From Lentibacillus jeotgali (GTDB lineage: Bacteria; Bacillota; Bacilli; Bacillales; Amphibacillaceae): a stretch of 64,000 bases of DNA. The stretch lies in the NCBI RefSeq assembly GCF_000224785.1, contig NZ_AGAV01000005.1, positions 124,001 through 188,000 of the forward strand, given 5' to 3'. The translations under genes were made by a program, and so were the position numbers. Under the pieces are notes generated by a model. The model was not told the origin of the DNA, made no database searches, and saw only the letters and a list, made by a program, of their open reading frames with translations. Positions within the stretch are counted from its first letter, which is position 1; the number at the start of each line of letters is the position of its first letter. Shown piece after piece: positions 49,874-58,507 of this stretch.

Positions 49874-50344
49874 TTGGGGAAAACATTTGAAGGCAGTCTT
49901 GTTGGCTCAGACTTGAAAGTTGGCATCGTTGTGGCACGGTTTAATGACTTTATTACGAGTAAGCTGCTGGAAGGGGCAGCAGATACCCTGAAACGGCACG
50001 GTGTCAAAGAAGAGAATATTGATATTGCCTGGGTTCCGGGCGCATTTGAAATTCCTGTCGCTGCCGGGAAAATGGTGGCCAAGGATGAATATGATGCTGT
50101 TGTGACACTTGGGGCGGTTATACGCGGCTCAACGCCACATTTTGACTATGTTTGCAGTGAAGCGGCCAAAGGGATATCCAATGCGGCAATGCAGTCCGGC
50201 AAACCGGTTATTTTTGGTGTGCTGACGACTGAAACCATCGAACAGGCGATTGAACGCGCCGGGACGAAAGCCGGTAATAAAGGATCGGAATCAGCTGCTG
50301 CGGCAATTGAAACAGCAAATGTCATCCGAGAACTAAACGGGTAA
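49874..50344 (+). CDS. ribH: 6,7-dimethyl-8-ribityllumazine synthase RibH
   Basis: A 156-residue lumazine synthase that assembles into a capsid-like shell around RibE in Bacillus. Motifs: [16 protein letters not shown] near 20, [11 protein letters not shown] near 55, [15 protein letters not shown] near 82 (catalytic His) and [10 protein letters not shown] near 129. TTG 49874 lies 9 nt from AAAGGAG; the ATG at 49865 touches that site. Last gene of the rib operon; I see no terminator after it. Confidence 0.94.
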   Translation: MGKTFEGSLVGSDLKVGIVVARFNDFITSKLLEGAADTLKRHGVKEENIDIAWVPGAFEIPVAAGKMVAKDEYDAVVTLGAVIRGSTPHFDYVCSEAAKGISNAAMQSGKPVIFGVLTTETIEQAIERAGTKAGNKGSESAAAAIETANVIRELNG

Positions 50345-50454
50345 TTGTTCATAGGCTCAATTATTTTTTCAGCTCCTTAAACTTTCATAATGGCATAGTC
50401 GGCCTCAGTAAGATACACTAGAGTTAGAAGATTGTATAACTGGAGGCAGTCAAA

Positions 50455-50652
50455 ATTAAAGGCTTAATTTATCAAATCATCATAGTTGGCGTTATCTGGA
50501 TTGGAATGGCGTTCTACTTCACATATATGGACCCGGCAAGCAAATTTATTTTCTACTTGGTGACATCCTGGCTGTTATTTTTAGTTGTCATGCTGTTAAA
50601 ACAGCTAATTAAAAACCGCGGTAACGATAAAGATTCAACTACGGGAAGGTAA
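50455..50652 (+). CDS. Small two-span membrane protein, possible ATT start
   Basis: An open frame of 65 codons with two clear hydrophobic segments (LIYQIIIVGVIWIGMAFYF and FIFYLVTSWLLFLVVMLL) and a basic-polar tail. TGGAGG (50441-50446) is 8 nt before an ATT codon; there is no ATG, GTG or TTG at that distance, and the only in-frame ATG (codon 18) would destroy the first span. It ends 4 bp before the ABC-F gene and contains that gene's GGAAGG site. Either a rare ATT initiation or a damaged start is implied. Family not recognised. Confidence 0.5.
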   Translation: MKGLIYQIIIVGVIWIGMAFYFTYMDPASKFIFYLVTSWLLFLVVMLLKQLIKNRGNDKDSTTGR

Positions 50653-50656
50653 TACA

Positions 50657-52537
50657 ATGCTCACGATCGAGAACTTATATAAAACATATGGCGACAAGAT
50701 ATTATTGAATGATATTTCGTGTATGATCAAACCCAATGACCGAATCGGACTGATTGGTGTCAATGGCACCGGTAAATCCACTTTCTTGAAGGTCATTGCC
50801 GGGATTGATACAGCGGAAAAAGGCACCATCAACCATGCAAAAGATTATCAAATTGAATATTTGGCTCAGGAGCCTGAACTGGAGCCGGGATTGAATGTGA
50901 TTGAGCAAATTTATTACGGGGAAGCAGCCATTATGAAGGTCATGCGTGAATACGAACAGGTACTTCTAGAGCTGCAGCATCATCCCGAAAATGAAAAAGT
51001 CCAGGAGCGCCTGATGGAAAAACAGCAGCAAATGGACGAACATGAAGCATGGGAAGCCAATACAGCCGCTAAAACAATTCTTACTAAACTGGGAATCACA
51101 AATTTCCATAAAAAGGTAGAGGAGCTCTCAGGCGGTCAGAGAAAACGGATAGCCATCGCCAAGGCACTCATTCAGCCAGCTGATCTTTTAATTCTTGACG
51201 AGCCGACCAACCATCTGGATAATGAAACAGTCGACTGGCTTGAGAAGCATTTGGCATCATACAAAGGTGCGCTGATGCTCGTAACACACGACCGTTACTT
51301 CTTAAATCGGGTCACCAATCAGATTTTCGAATTGGATAAAGGCAATCTTTATACGTATGACGGCAATTATGAATTATTTTTGGAGAAAAAAGCAGAGCGT
51401 GAAGCACTGGAAAGAAGCTATGAAGAGAAGCATCGGAATACATTGCGCCGCGAACTTGCCTGGCTAAAGCGTGGGCCAAAAGCACGCGGAACTAAGCAAA
51501 AAGCACGCGTTGAGCGGGTTCAGGAGATGCGACAACAAACATTTGATACGGAATCCCGGGATGTGTCTTTTGAAGCAGGATCCACCAGGCTCGGCAAAAA
51601 AGTCATCGAGCTTGAGGGAATTGAAAAAAGTTACGGTTCCGAACAGCTGATAGCGGACTTTGATTTTCTGGTTGTTCCGGGTGATCGTCTGGGGATTGTG
51701 GGACCGAACGGCTCGGGAAAAACAACACTTCTGAATATTATAGTCGGACGCCTCGCACCGGATAAAGGTGAAATTGAAATCGGACAAACAGTTAAAATCG
51801 GGTACTATACGCAGGGTGATGAAGAACTTGATGACGATAAACGGCTTATTGAGTATATCCGGGAAGTTGCCGAGGTGATCCATACAAAGAATGGTGACGT
51901 CATTACGGCGGAACAAATGCTGGAAAGATTTTTGTTCTCGCGCCGTGAACAATGGAATTATATCCGGAAATTGTCCGGCGGGGAACGTCGGCGTCTATAT
52001 TTGCTTAAAGTTCTGATGTCGGAACCAAACGTGCTGCTGCTGGATGAGCCGACCAATGATTTGGACACACAGACACTGGGAGTCCTCGAAGAATATCTCG
52101 ATCAGTTTCCGGGGGTTGTCATTACGGTATCGCACGACCGGTATTTTCTAGATCGTGTCGTTGATCATATGCTTGTTTTTAAAGAAAATAACCCGATTGA
52201 GCATTTCTACGGCAACTACAGTGAATTTTTGAAATGGGAAAAAGAGGCGCAAAAACAGTACGGACCAAAACCGTCAAAAAAGTCCGGCCAGAAACCGGCT
52301 CGAAAGAAGAAGATGTCTTACAATGAGAAGATGGAATGGGAAACAATTGAAGATGATATAACAGAACTGGAGACCATGATTGAAAACCTTCAGGAACAGA
52401 TAGCCGGTGCCGGGAGCGATACTGGAAAAGTACAAGAACTTTATAAGGAACAACAGGAAATTGAGGAGAAACTGGAAGCAAAAATGGAACGCTGGGAAGA
52501 GCTTTCGCTTCTGGCAGAGGAATTGGAAATCAAATAG
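50657..52537 (+). CDS. ABC-F family ribosomal ATPase (Uup/YfmR type)
   Basis: A 626-residue soluble protein with two ABC domains: Walker A GVNGTGKST near 34 and GPNGSGKTT near 350; signatures LSGGQRKRIA near 156 and LSGGERRRLY near 438; Walker B ILDEPTNHLD and LLDEPTNDLD. A P-site tRNA-interaction linker with basic residues (RRELAWLKRGPKARGTKQ) lies near 263-281. The C-terminal basic coiled coil (about 540-626) is typical of Uup/YfmR, which relieve stalled ribosomes. No membrane span, so not a transporter. Confidence 0.88.
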   Translation: MLTIENLYKTYGDKILLNDISCMIKPNDRIGLIGVNGTGKSTFLKVIAGIDTAEKGTINHAKDYQIEYLAQEPELEPGLNVIEQIYYGEAAIMKVMREYEQVLLELQHHPENEKVQERLMEKQQQMDEHEAWEANTAAKTILTKLGITNFHKKVEELSGGQRKRIAIAKALIQPADLLILDEPTNHLDNETVDWLEKHLASYKGALMLVTHDRYFLNRVTNQIFELDKGNLYTYDGNYELFLEKKAEREALERSYEEKHRNTLRRELAWLKRGPKARGTKQKARVERVQEMRQQTFDTESRDVSFEAGSTRLGKKVIELEGIEKSYGSEQLIADFDFLVVPGDRLGIVGPNGSGKTTLLNIIVGRLAPDKGEIEIGQTVKIGYYTQGDEELDDDKRLIEYIREVAEVIHTKNGDVITAEQMLERFLFSRREQWNYIRKLSGGERRRLYLLKVLMSEPNVLLLDEPTNDLDTQTLGVLEEYLDQFPGVVITVSHDRYFLDRVVDHMLVFKENNPIEHFYGNYSEFLKWEKEAQKQYGPKPSKKSGQKPARKKKMSYNEKMEWETIEDDITELETMIENLQEQIAGAGSDTGKVQELYKEQQEIEEKLEAKMERWEELSLLAEELEIK

Positions 52538-52614
52538 TTTAAAAAATGGCATGCATAAATTTGTATATTCACCAATTTTATGTTTAATTTGTATCGTATT
52601 GCGGAAAATAGAAG

Positions 52615-52623
52615 TGGTATAAT
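52615..52623 (+). promoter_or_regulatory. Extended -10 promoter for the 222-residue protein gene
   Basis: TGGTATAAT at 52615-52623 is a good extended -10 hexamer 23 bp before ATG 52646; no good -35 is seen. Confidence 0.5.
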
Positions 52624-52645
52624 CCATATCGGAGGAGGTAAGAGA

Positions 52646-53314
52646 ATGAAGCTATTTCAAGTCAGAAAAGGACAATTTGTCTATTATAAGAATGAGCTTC
52701 ATAAGGTGTATTCCGTAAAGCCTATGTTCAAGCAATCCGTACACCTTTATCGTTTAAAGGATATGCAGCAGGACATAACAAGAGCCAGCAATATTGAACC
52801 GTGCAGACCAAAACATAACGATTCATTTATTTTTTACGGGAAACGCTACACAGTTGATAAAAACAAGAAACCTGAGCCGGGTGATTACATTTTAATCATT
52901 AAGCCTGCGCCAGATTTTCTCGATCATTATTCACTTAATGAAATCGAAAAAGTCGACAATGTAGAAGATGGGAATGTCGTCACAACACGGGATAATGGCG
53001 TTAAACACAGCGAGTATGTTGTATTGGTTCCCGGAAAAACGGAAGATAGTGAAGATATAGCCTATTATGATAAAACACTTGTTTCAGAAGTACAGCTTGC
53101 AGAAGATGAATCACCGCAGATATCCGGTGACGATGGCAGCGACAATCCGGTAGTCGGGGATATTTATTATGATGTTAAAAACAACACGAAGGCAATGGTT
53201 GTTGCGATGACAGAAGATGAAGTATTTTTGGGACATAATGTCAGAGTCCATGTATCGAATTTGTCGGATGAAAACCAATTCCGATTAATCTACCGTTTTG
53301 ATGAAGGATTTTAA
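52646..53314 (+). CDS. Unrecognised 222-residue cytosolic protein
   Basis: ATG 52646 has a strong GGAGGAGG site and its own extended -10 promoter. The sequence is rich in beta strands and acidic residues, without membrane spans or signal peptide. The N-terminal part (FQVRKGQFVYYKNELHKVYSV) and C-terminal part (VVGDIYYDVKNNTKAMVVAM) look like two short barrel-type repeats (each with a YY or VYY strand), with a middle barrel-like part (PEPGDYILIIKPAP). I do not recognise the family. A terminator follows. Confidence 0.8.
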   Translation: MKLFQVRKGQFVYYKNELHKVYSVKPMFKQSVHLYRLKDMQQDITRASNIEPCRPKHNDSFIFYGKRYTVDKNKKPEPGDYILIIKPAPDFLDHYSLNEIEKVDNVEDGNVVTTRDNGVKHSEYVVLVPGKTEDSEDIAYYDKTLVSEVQLAEDESPQISGDDGSDNPVVGDIYYDVKNNTKAMVVAMTEDEVFLGHNVRVHVSNLSDENQFRLIYRFDEGF

Positions 53315-53335
53315 TAATTGAATTGAAGTTTAAAA

Positions 53336-53362
53336 AAGCATCGGCGTTCCGGTGCTTCTTTA
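53336..53362 (+). terminator. Terminator after the 222-residue protein gene
   Basis: AAGCATCGG (53336-53344) pairs with CCGGTGCTT (53349-53357, one G-T pair), followed by CTTTATCTTT. Confidence 0.7.
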
Positions 53363-53408
53363 TCTTTGGCTCTTTTCGTTTACTTTGAATTTTTTCATCG
53401 AAGTTGAG

Positions 53409-53853
53409 ATAAATTGCGACATAGTGAAAAATTTGTGTGCGATAAACCGCTTTGGAAATACACTTCGCTAAGTTTTGTTTACGGACTTTATATTTTACGA
53501 CGGACAAAGCCCCGATTTCTCAACCATTAACCTAGCAGGAATACTTTTGCTGCCTAAATGACTCGCTTTTCTTCCAATCGAAGTTTTGTGTTGTTCGATC
53601 GCGTGGCGCTCTAAATTTCGCGCGAGGGTGGCACGGAATCGCGCGACACTCTTGAATTTCGCGCGAGAGTGGCACGGAATCGCGCGACACTCTTGAATTT
53701 CGCGCGAGAGTGGCACAGAATCGCGCGACACTCTCTGAATTTCGCGCGAGAGTGGAACAGAATCGCGCGACACCCTCCAGATTTCGCGCGAGAGGATTCT
53801 TCGTACTCAGAAATCGTGAACAAAAAATACACTGTCATTACGTCGCAGTTTAT
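53409..53853. repeat. Inverted-end element copy 3 (445 bp)
   Basis: ATAAATTGCGACATA (53409-53423) and TACGTCGCAGTTTAT (53839-53853) match the ends of copy 2. The left part (AGTGAAAAAT-TGTGTGCG, GGAAATACACTTCGC) and the segment TCGAAGTTTTGTGTTGTTCGATCGC are shared with copy 2, but the GC-rich core is absent. Frames on both strands (92, 96, 113 aa) are repeat artefacts without ribosome sites. No gene is seen from 53315 to 54115. Confidence 0.8.
53616..53795. repeat. Second tandem array with TCGCGCGA palindromes
   Basis: Four full ~40-bp units and one partial, TTTCGCGCGAGAGTGGCAC then GGAATCGCGCGACACTC. Nine intact TCGCGCGA palindromes at about 20-bp steps. The array ends in GAGGATTCTTCGTACTCAG, homologous to the end in copy 2. 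Confidence 0.88.
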
Positions 53854-54051
53854 GGAAATTGTTAAGGATTCAAATAGTGGGGATAGCAATAAAAATTTCA
53901 AAAATAGTCTTACTTATCGACAATTCTTGACCTTGGGCTATCTCTCAACTCGTAGCGGAAAAAGTCAAAAAGTCAAAAAGTCAAACAACTTTAATTTATC
54001 CCGCATATAATGGACAGTAATCCGCCAAAGGACATCGACTAACTGTTCCTA

Positions 54052-54118
54052 AATGCCCGATTCTGTTCAACTAACAACCAGTGGGGAAAAACGCCTCACT
54101 GATTGCAGTTTCACTTTA
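54052..54118. repeat. Short hairpin repeat, copy B
   Basis: AATGCCCGATT...GTTCAACTAAC...CAGTGGGG / CCTCACTG...GCAGTTTCACTTTA closely follows copy A at 40603-40672. Its end contributes the TAA stop of the CoA-disulfide reductase gene on the minus strand, so it may serve as that gene's terminator. Confidence 0.7.
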
Positions 54119-55459
54119 TGATTCAAGCATACTTTCCGCTTTATAGCCGAGGACATTAATTGGGTCTTTTGGCGATGAATATGGCGGAGCATAACCAAGC
54201 TCCAGCTCCGGAAGATCATAGACGGTCATTTTTGCCTTCATGACTGTTGCCATGACTGCTAGACGTTTATCAACGCCTTCCCTGCCAACGGCCTGAGCGC
54301 CATATATACGTCCGTTTTCAGCGTCAAACAAAACTTTTAATGTGATTTTTTCAGCACTTGGATAATATCCGGCATGAGATAGACCCTCATGCACAGCTTC
54401 TTTATAGTTGATGTCCAAATGCTTGAGCACGGCTTTATTCAGCCCTGTGGCGCCCGCACTCAAATTAAATACTTTGAATATAGCTGTACCCTGAACACCC
54501 GCATATGGATTAGTGCCGCCCTGGAGGTGGTTGACGAGAATAAAAGCCTGCCGGTGTGCCGGACCAGCAAGCGCAACATGTCTTGGTGTCCCGGTCAGCA
54601 GATCATTTGTCTGGATTGCATCACCCAGAGCATAAATATCAGGGTCGCTTGTTTGCATATAATCATTTACTTTAATGCCCCCTGTTTCGCCGATCTCCAG
54701 TCCACTGTCCTCAGCCAATACCTTATTCGGCCTGATCCCGACGGCCATAATAGTCATGTCCGCTTGAACGCTCTTTCCGCTTGTTAAGTCGAGTGTTGCA
54801 CCGTTGTTGGAAAATGATTCAAGACTTTCATCAAGCAGAAGCTGGACCCCTTTTGCTTTGAGGTGGTTTTCGATTATAGCAGCCATATCCTGATCAACCA
54901 GTTTCATGACTTGTTCGCTACGGTCAATGATTGTACAGTCAATACCACGTGCGTGTATATTTTCCACCATTTCGAGCCCGACGAAACCAGCGCCGACAAT
55001 GGCGCAACTCTGAGGCTTTTCCGTTTCAATATAATGTTCAATTGCGTCCATATCCGGTATGCTGTGCAGGGTGAATGTCCGATTGTCATTCATTCCTTCA
55101 AGTTCAGGCTTTTTGGCGGAAGCCCCGGGCGAGAGAATCAATTTATCATAAGATGTCCGATGTTCCCCTGCAGAGTCCCGATAGGTAAGCTGTTTGTTTT
55201 CTCGGTCGATCGAAGTCACTTCCGTATTGGTTCGCAGGTCCAGGTCAAATTTGCCGGCAATTTTATCGCTGCTGACAAGCAGTTGGTCCCGTTTATCAAC
55301 AACGCCGCCGATATAATATGGCATGCCGCAAGTTGAGAAAGCGACATGTTCATCCTTATCAAACAACGTAATTTTCGAGTCATTATCATTTCGGCGGATT
55401 TGGGCAGCAACATTGGCCCCGCCTGCCACGCCTCCGACGATGACAATTTTATTTGCCAT
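54116..55459 (-). CDS. cdr: CoA-disulfide reductase
   Basis: A 447-residue FAD/NAD(P)H pyridine nucleotide-disulfide oxidoreductase. FAD site GGVAGGANVAAQIRR near 9-23; single redox Cys in AFSTCGMPYYIGG near 43, the hallmark of CoA-disulfide and NADH oxidase types; NAD site AIVGAGFVGLEMVE near 152; second FAD segment DIYALGDAI near 277. The C-terminal dimer domain ends YAPPYSSPKDPINVLGY. It keeps coenzyme A reduced in the cytosol; a related role in NADPH oxidation or persulfide reduction is possible. Confidence 0.85.
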   Translation of the reverse strand: MANKIVIVGGVAGGANVAAQIRRNDNDSKITLFDKDEHVAFSTCGMPYYIGGVVDKRDQLLVSSDKIAGKFDLDLRTNTEVTSIDRENKQLTYRDSAGEHRTSYDKLILSPGASAKKPELEGMNDNRTFTLHSIPDMDAIEHYIETEKPQSCAIVGAGFVGLEMVENIHARGIDCTIIDRSEQVMKLVDQDMAAIIENHLKAKGVQLLLDESLESFSNNGATLDLTSGKSVQADMTIMAVGIRPNKVLAEDSGLEIGETGGIKVNDYMQTSDPDIYALGDAIQTNDLLTGTPRHVALAGPAHRQAFILVNHLQGGTNPYAGVQGTAIFKVFNLSAGATGLNKAVLKHLDINYKEAVHEGLSHAGYYPSAEKITLKVLFDAENGRIYGAQAVGREGVDKRLAVMATVMKAKMTVYDLPELELGYAPPYSSPKDPINVLGYKAESMLES

Positions 55460-55574
55460 ATGTAATTACCTCCCTTTTATAGTAAAATTCCCTTTTTTGA
55501 ACTGGATTAACCTCAAATGCTAAAGTTCACAATTAAGCACACAATTAATCTTATGTTTCAGTATCCCCATAGAT

Positions 55575-55601
55575 AAATGGAAGCCTGCTGTGCAGACTTC
55601 C
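55575..55601 (-). terminator. Probable terminator of the kyn operon
   Basis: On the minus strand GGAAGTCTGC, loop ACA, GCAGGCTTCC, then ATTTATC. It lies just past the transporter stop; the T-tract is weak. Confidence 0.6.
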
Positions 55602-55605
55602 GCGA

Positions 55606-56940
55606 CTAAATGATCCCTAATGAATTTAAAAATACGATAATGATCGTAAGCGGCACGAGCCAGCGCATGATCTGAAACCAGAGCTGGAAAACCCCGGATG
55701 AAAGGTTGTTGCCATATAAAAATTCCTGTTTCATCAAGGCGCGATCCATCCTGATTCCGATAAATAACGCCATCAGCAAACATCCGCCCGGAAGCATTAT
55801 GTTGCTGACAAGAAAGTCACTGGCGTCAAACACGGTCTTGCCAAAAATTTTAAAATCTGAAAGCGCACTTGAAGACAGGGCAGCAGGAATCCCAGCAAAG
55901 AAAACGATTAGACCGGAGACCCAGACGACTTTGGTCCGTGAATAGTTCTTTCTGGCAGTGACGGCTGATGTCATAATCTCCAGCATGCTGAATGCAGATG
56001 TGAAAATGGCAAATAGGAATAACAACAGGAATAGGGTTAAAAATACCTCACCAAACGGCATTTGCGCGAAAGCTGCCGGCAGTACCATGAACAGCAGACC
56101 AGGGCCTTCAGTCGGTTCCAGCCCGAATGAAAATACAACAGGGAAAATGGCCAGCCCTGCCAAAAGCGACACAAAAATGTTCATGAGTGAAACAGACGCT
56201 GCTGAAAAGGGTAGACTCACATCTTTTTCAAGATAGGAACTGTATGTCACCATTACGGAAAAACCGACAGCCAGGGCAAAGAAAGACTGTCCGAGCGCGT
56301 ACAAAATACCTTCTGCTGTCATTTTAGAAAAGTCCGGCTGCAGAAAGAATCTTAAGCCTTCCGCCGCACCTTCAAAGGTAATGGAACGGAAGACCAGTAT
56401 AATAAAGAAAATAAACAATAATGGCATCATCACTTTGCTTGCTTTTTCAATCCCCTCTTTAATACCAAAGGAAACAATAATGACGGCAAGGATTAAAAAC
56501 AGGGCATGCCCGGAGATAGCGATAAGCGGATTGCCGGTAATCGCTCCAAATAACTGCTCATAATTGGCATTCTCTGAAATGACGGAGCCAAATAGCGACA
56601 TGACGCTGTAAATGAGCACCCAACCACCGACAACACTGTAAAATGACAATAGGATAAATGAGCCGGCGACCCCCCAATAGCCGATAATTGACCAACCGCT
56701 GCCGGGAGCGAGCTTTTTGAAGGCGCTGACAGCTTCCTTCTGGGCCCCGCGGCCGATAACAAATTCAGTGATCAGCAAGGGGAGCCCGATGATTAATGTA
56801 AATACAATGAATAGCAGGAAAAAGGCACCGCCCCCATTCATCCCGGTCATATAAGGGAATTTCCATATGGCGCCGAGGCCGATTGCCGCTCCTGCTGATG
56901 ATAAAATAAATCCAATCCTGGAAGACCAATAATCCCGCAT
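55606..56940 (-). CDS. Neurotransmitter:sodium symporter (NSS) family transporter
   Basis: A 444-residue LeuT-fold transporter with about 11-12 spans. The unwound TM1 motif SSAGAAIGLGAIWKFPYMTG (near 13-32) is the sodium and substrate site. As fourth gene of the kynU-kynB-kynA unit it probably imports tryptophan, an inference from context. ATG 56940 has AGAGGAG upstream; an upstream ATG (56973) lacks a site. About 81 bp separate it from kynA. Confidence 0.88.
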   Translation of the reverse strand: MRDYWSSRIGFILSSAGAAIGLGAIWKFPYMTGMNGGGAFFLLFIVFTLIIGLPLLITEFVIGRGAQKEAVSAFKKLAPGSGWSIIGYWGVAGSFILLSFYSVVGGWVLIYSVMSLFGSVISENANYEQLFGAITGNPLIAISGHALFLILAVIIVSFGIKEGIEKASKVMMPLLFIFFIILVFRSITFEGAAEGLRFFLQPDFSKMTAEGILYALGQSFFALAVGFSVMVTYSSYLEKDVSLPFSAASVSLMNIFVSLLAGLAIFPVVFSFGLEPTEGPGLLFMVLPAAFAQMPFGEVFLTLFLLLFLFAIFTSAFSMLEIMTSAVTARKNYSRTKVVWVSGLIVFFAGIPAALSSSALSDFKIFGKTVFDASDFLVSNIMLPGGCLLMALFIGIRMDRALMKQEFLYGNNLSSGVFQLWFQIMRWLVPLTIIIVFLNSLGII

Positions 56941-57021
56941 AATTGACTCCTCTCCATATAAAAATGTAACCAATATTATAAACCATTTTGGACGCCATCC
57001 ACAATCACAGACTGCAAGGAG

Positions 57022-57858
57022 TTATATGTCGGTCCGCAGTTCCCATAATTCCGGAAAGAAATAGTGCCCGAGCACCTGCTTCAAATAACCGACACCTGAG
57101 GACCCGCCCGTGCCTGTTTTATGTCCGATGATCCGTTCCACTGTTTTCATATGCCGGAAACGCCACTGCTGGAACCAGTCTTCAATATCGACCAGCTTTT
57201 CCGCCAGTTCATAAAGTTCCCAATATGTTGATACATCACGGTACACGTCCATCCATGCTTTCTCGACTGAAGTGTTCTTTTCGTACGTTTTGGAAAAATC
57301 ACGATTGAGTACTTCCTGATCAATATCAAATCCATGCCGGGCCAAAGCCTTGATGGCAACATCATAAAGCCCGGGTTTATGATAGGCTTCCTCCAAATGT
57401 GCATAAACTTCCGCGTCTTTTTCATAAATCTTTAAAATATGTGGTGCCTTATAGCCCAACACGAATTCAACCAGACGATACTGGTATGACTGAAATCCTG
57501 AGGCATTTCCGAGTTTGTCGCGGAACTCCAGGAACTCGGCAGGCGTCAGGGTTGCCAGGACATCCCAGGCATGAATGATTTGCGACTGTATTTTTGAGAC
57601 GCGGGCAAGCATTTTAAAAGAAGCCCTTAGATTATCCCGTTCGATCGCTTCAATCGCGCCTTTTGTTTCGTGGATAATCAGCTTTAGCCAAAGTTCGCTC
57701 ACTTGATGGATGATGATAAACAGCATTTCATCATGATGATTGGAAAGCCGTTTTTGACTGTTTAATAGAGTGTCAAGCTGTAAGTAATCGCCATAGGTCA
57801 TTTTTTCCAAAAAATCGGTGTGAATGTCTTTTTCCTGTTCGAACGGATTATCGCTCAT
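57022..57858 (-). CDS. kynA: Tryptophan 2,3-dioxygenase KynA
   Basis: A 278-residue heme enzyme opening the indole ring of L-Trp to N-formylkynurenine. Motifs: [14 protein letters not shown] near 22, [17 protein letters not shown] near 41-57 (distal His), and [23 protein letters not shown] near 225-247 with the axial heme His and substrate-binding Thr. RBS AGGAGGTGAT precedes ATG. It lies 13 nt after kynB, in the same operon. Confidence 0.96.
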   Translation of the reverse strand: MSDNPFEQEKDIHTDFLEKMTYGDYLQLDTLLNSQKRLSNHHDEMLFIIIHQVSELWLKLIIHETKGAIEAIERDNLRASFKMLARVSKIQSQIIHAWDVLATLTPAEFLEFRDKLGNASGFQSYQYRLVEFVLGYKAPHILKIYEKDAEVYAHLEEAYHKPGLYDVAIKALARHGFDIDQEVLNRDFSKTYEKNTSVEKAWMDVYRDVSTYWELYELAEKLVDIEDWFQQWRFRHMKTVERIIGHKTGTGGSSGVGYLKQVLGHYFFPELWELRTDI

Positions 57859-57871
57859 GGCAAATCACCTC

Positions 57872-58507
57872 CTATTCGTCAATTGGCTTCAGCACGGCAC
57901 GGACCGGACTGCCATCAGCACCGTCTATGGCAAGTGGCAGGGCAATCAGTTCGTAGCGTCCGGGCTTTACGTGATCAAGCATCAGGTTTTCCAATATAAA
58001 AATATTCTTATCATATAGTGCATGGTGTGCAGCCAAATCCTTACTTTCAGGCGGATCCACAGAGGGCAAATCAACGCCAATAAGCTTGACGTCCTGTTCA
58101 TGAAGGAATTCCGCAATACTTGGGTCAAGCTCCGGCATTTGATCGGGAAAGCGTTTCGGGTTATTGGGCAATGATGTATGCAGTAAAACACGTGCAGCCC
58201 CGTACAGGTTATATGGACGAAGTGTTTCGGCTGTGATTTTGTCGGTATGACTCACGTCAAGCACGACAGCTTCACCGATATACAGGTTGAGGTCCAGCTG
58301 ATCGACGGTTTTACCGCCGGCATCGTAGTGGAATGGTGCGTCAATATGTGTGCCGGTATGGATGCTACCGGTGATTTGACCGACGTTGACCGACCCGGTT
58401 TGTTCTGTCGTATAAGTAAGTGAATAGTCAAATGGCATGTCACCGGGGAAGTGGGCCATGTTATTAGTGAGCGGCTGTGAAATATCGATCCAATTTGCGT
58501 GTGTCAT
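57872..58507 (-). CDS. kynB: Kynurenine formamidase (arylformamidase) KynB
   Basis: A 211-residue cyclase-family metal hydrolase that removes formate from N-formylkynurenine. The metal motif HTGTHIDAPFHYD is near 51-63, with the later His/Glu region (DLPSVDPPESKDLAAHHALY) near 147. Its ATG shares ATGA with the kynU stop, so translation is coupled. Confidence 0.95.
   Translation of the reverse strand: MTHANWIDISQPLTNNMAHFPGDMPFDYSLTYTTEQTGSVNVGQITGSIHTGTHIDAPFHYDAGGKTVDQLDLNLYIGEAVVLDVSHTDKITAETLRPYNLYGAARVLLHTSLPNNPKRFPDQMPELDPSIAEFLHEQDVKLIGVDLPSVDPPESKDLAAHHALYDKNIFILENLMLDHVKPGRYELIALPLAIDGADGSPVRAVLKPIDE

Noticed and set aside
53495-54010. Frames of 92, 96 and 113 residues in the 53-kb element
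   Set aside because: Same repeat-derived text as at 43 kb, open on both strands, without ribosome sites.
54863-55336. 157-residue plus-strand frame
   Set aside because: Antisense shadow of the CoA-disulfide reductase gene.
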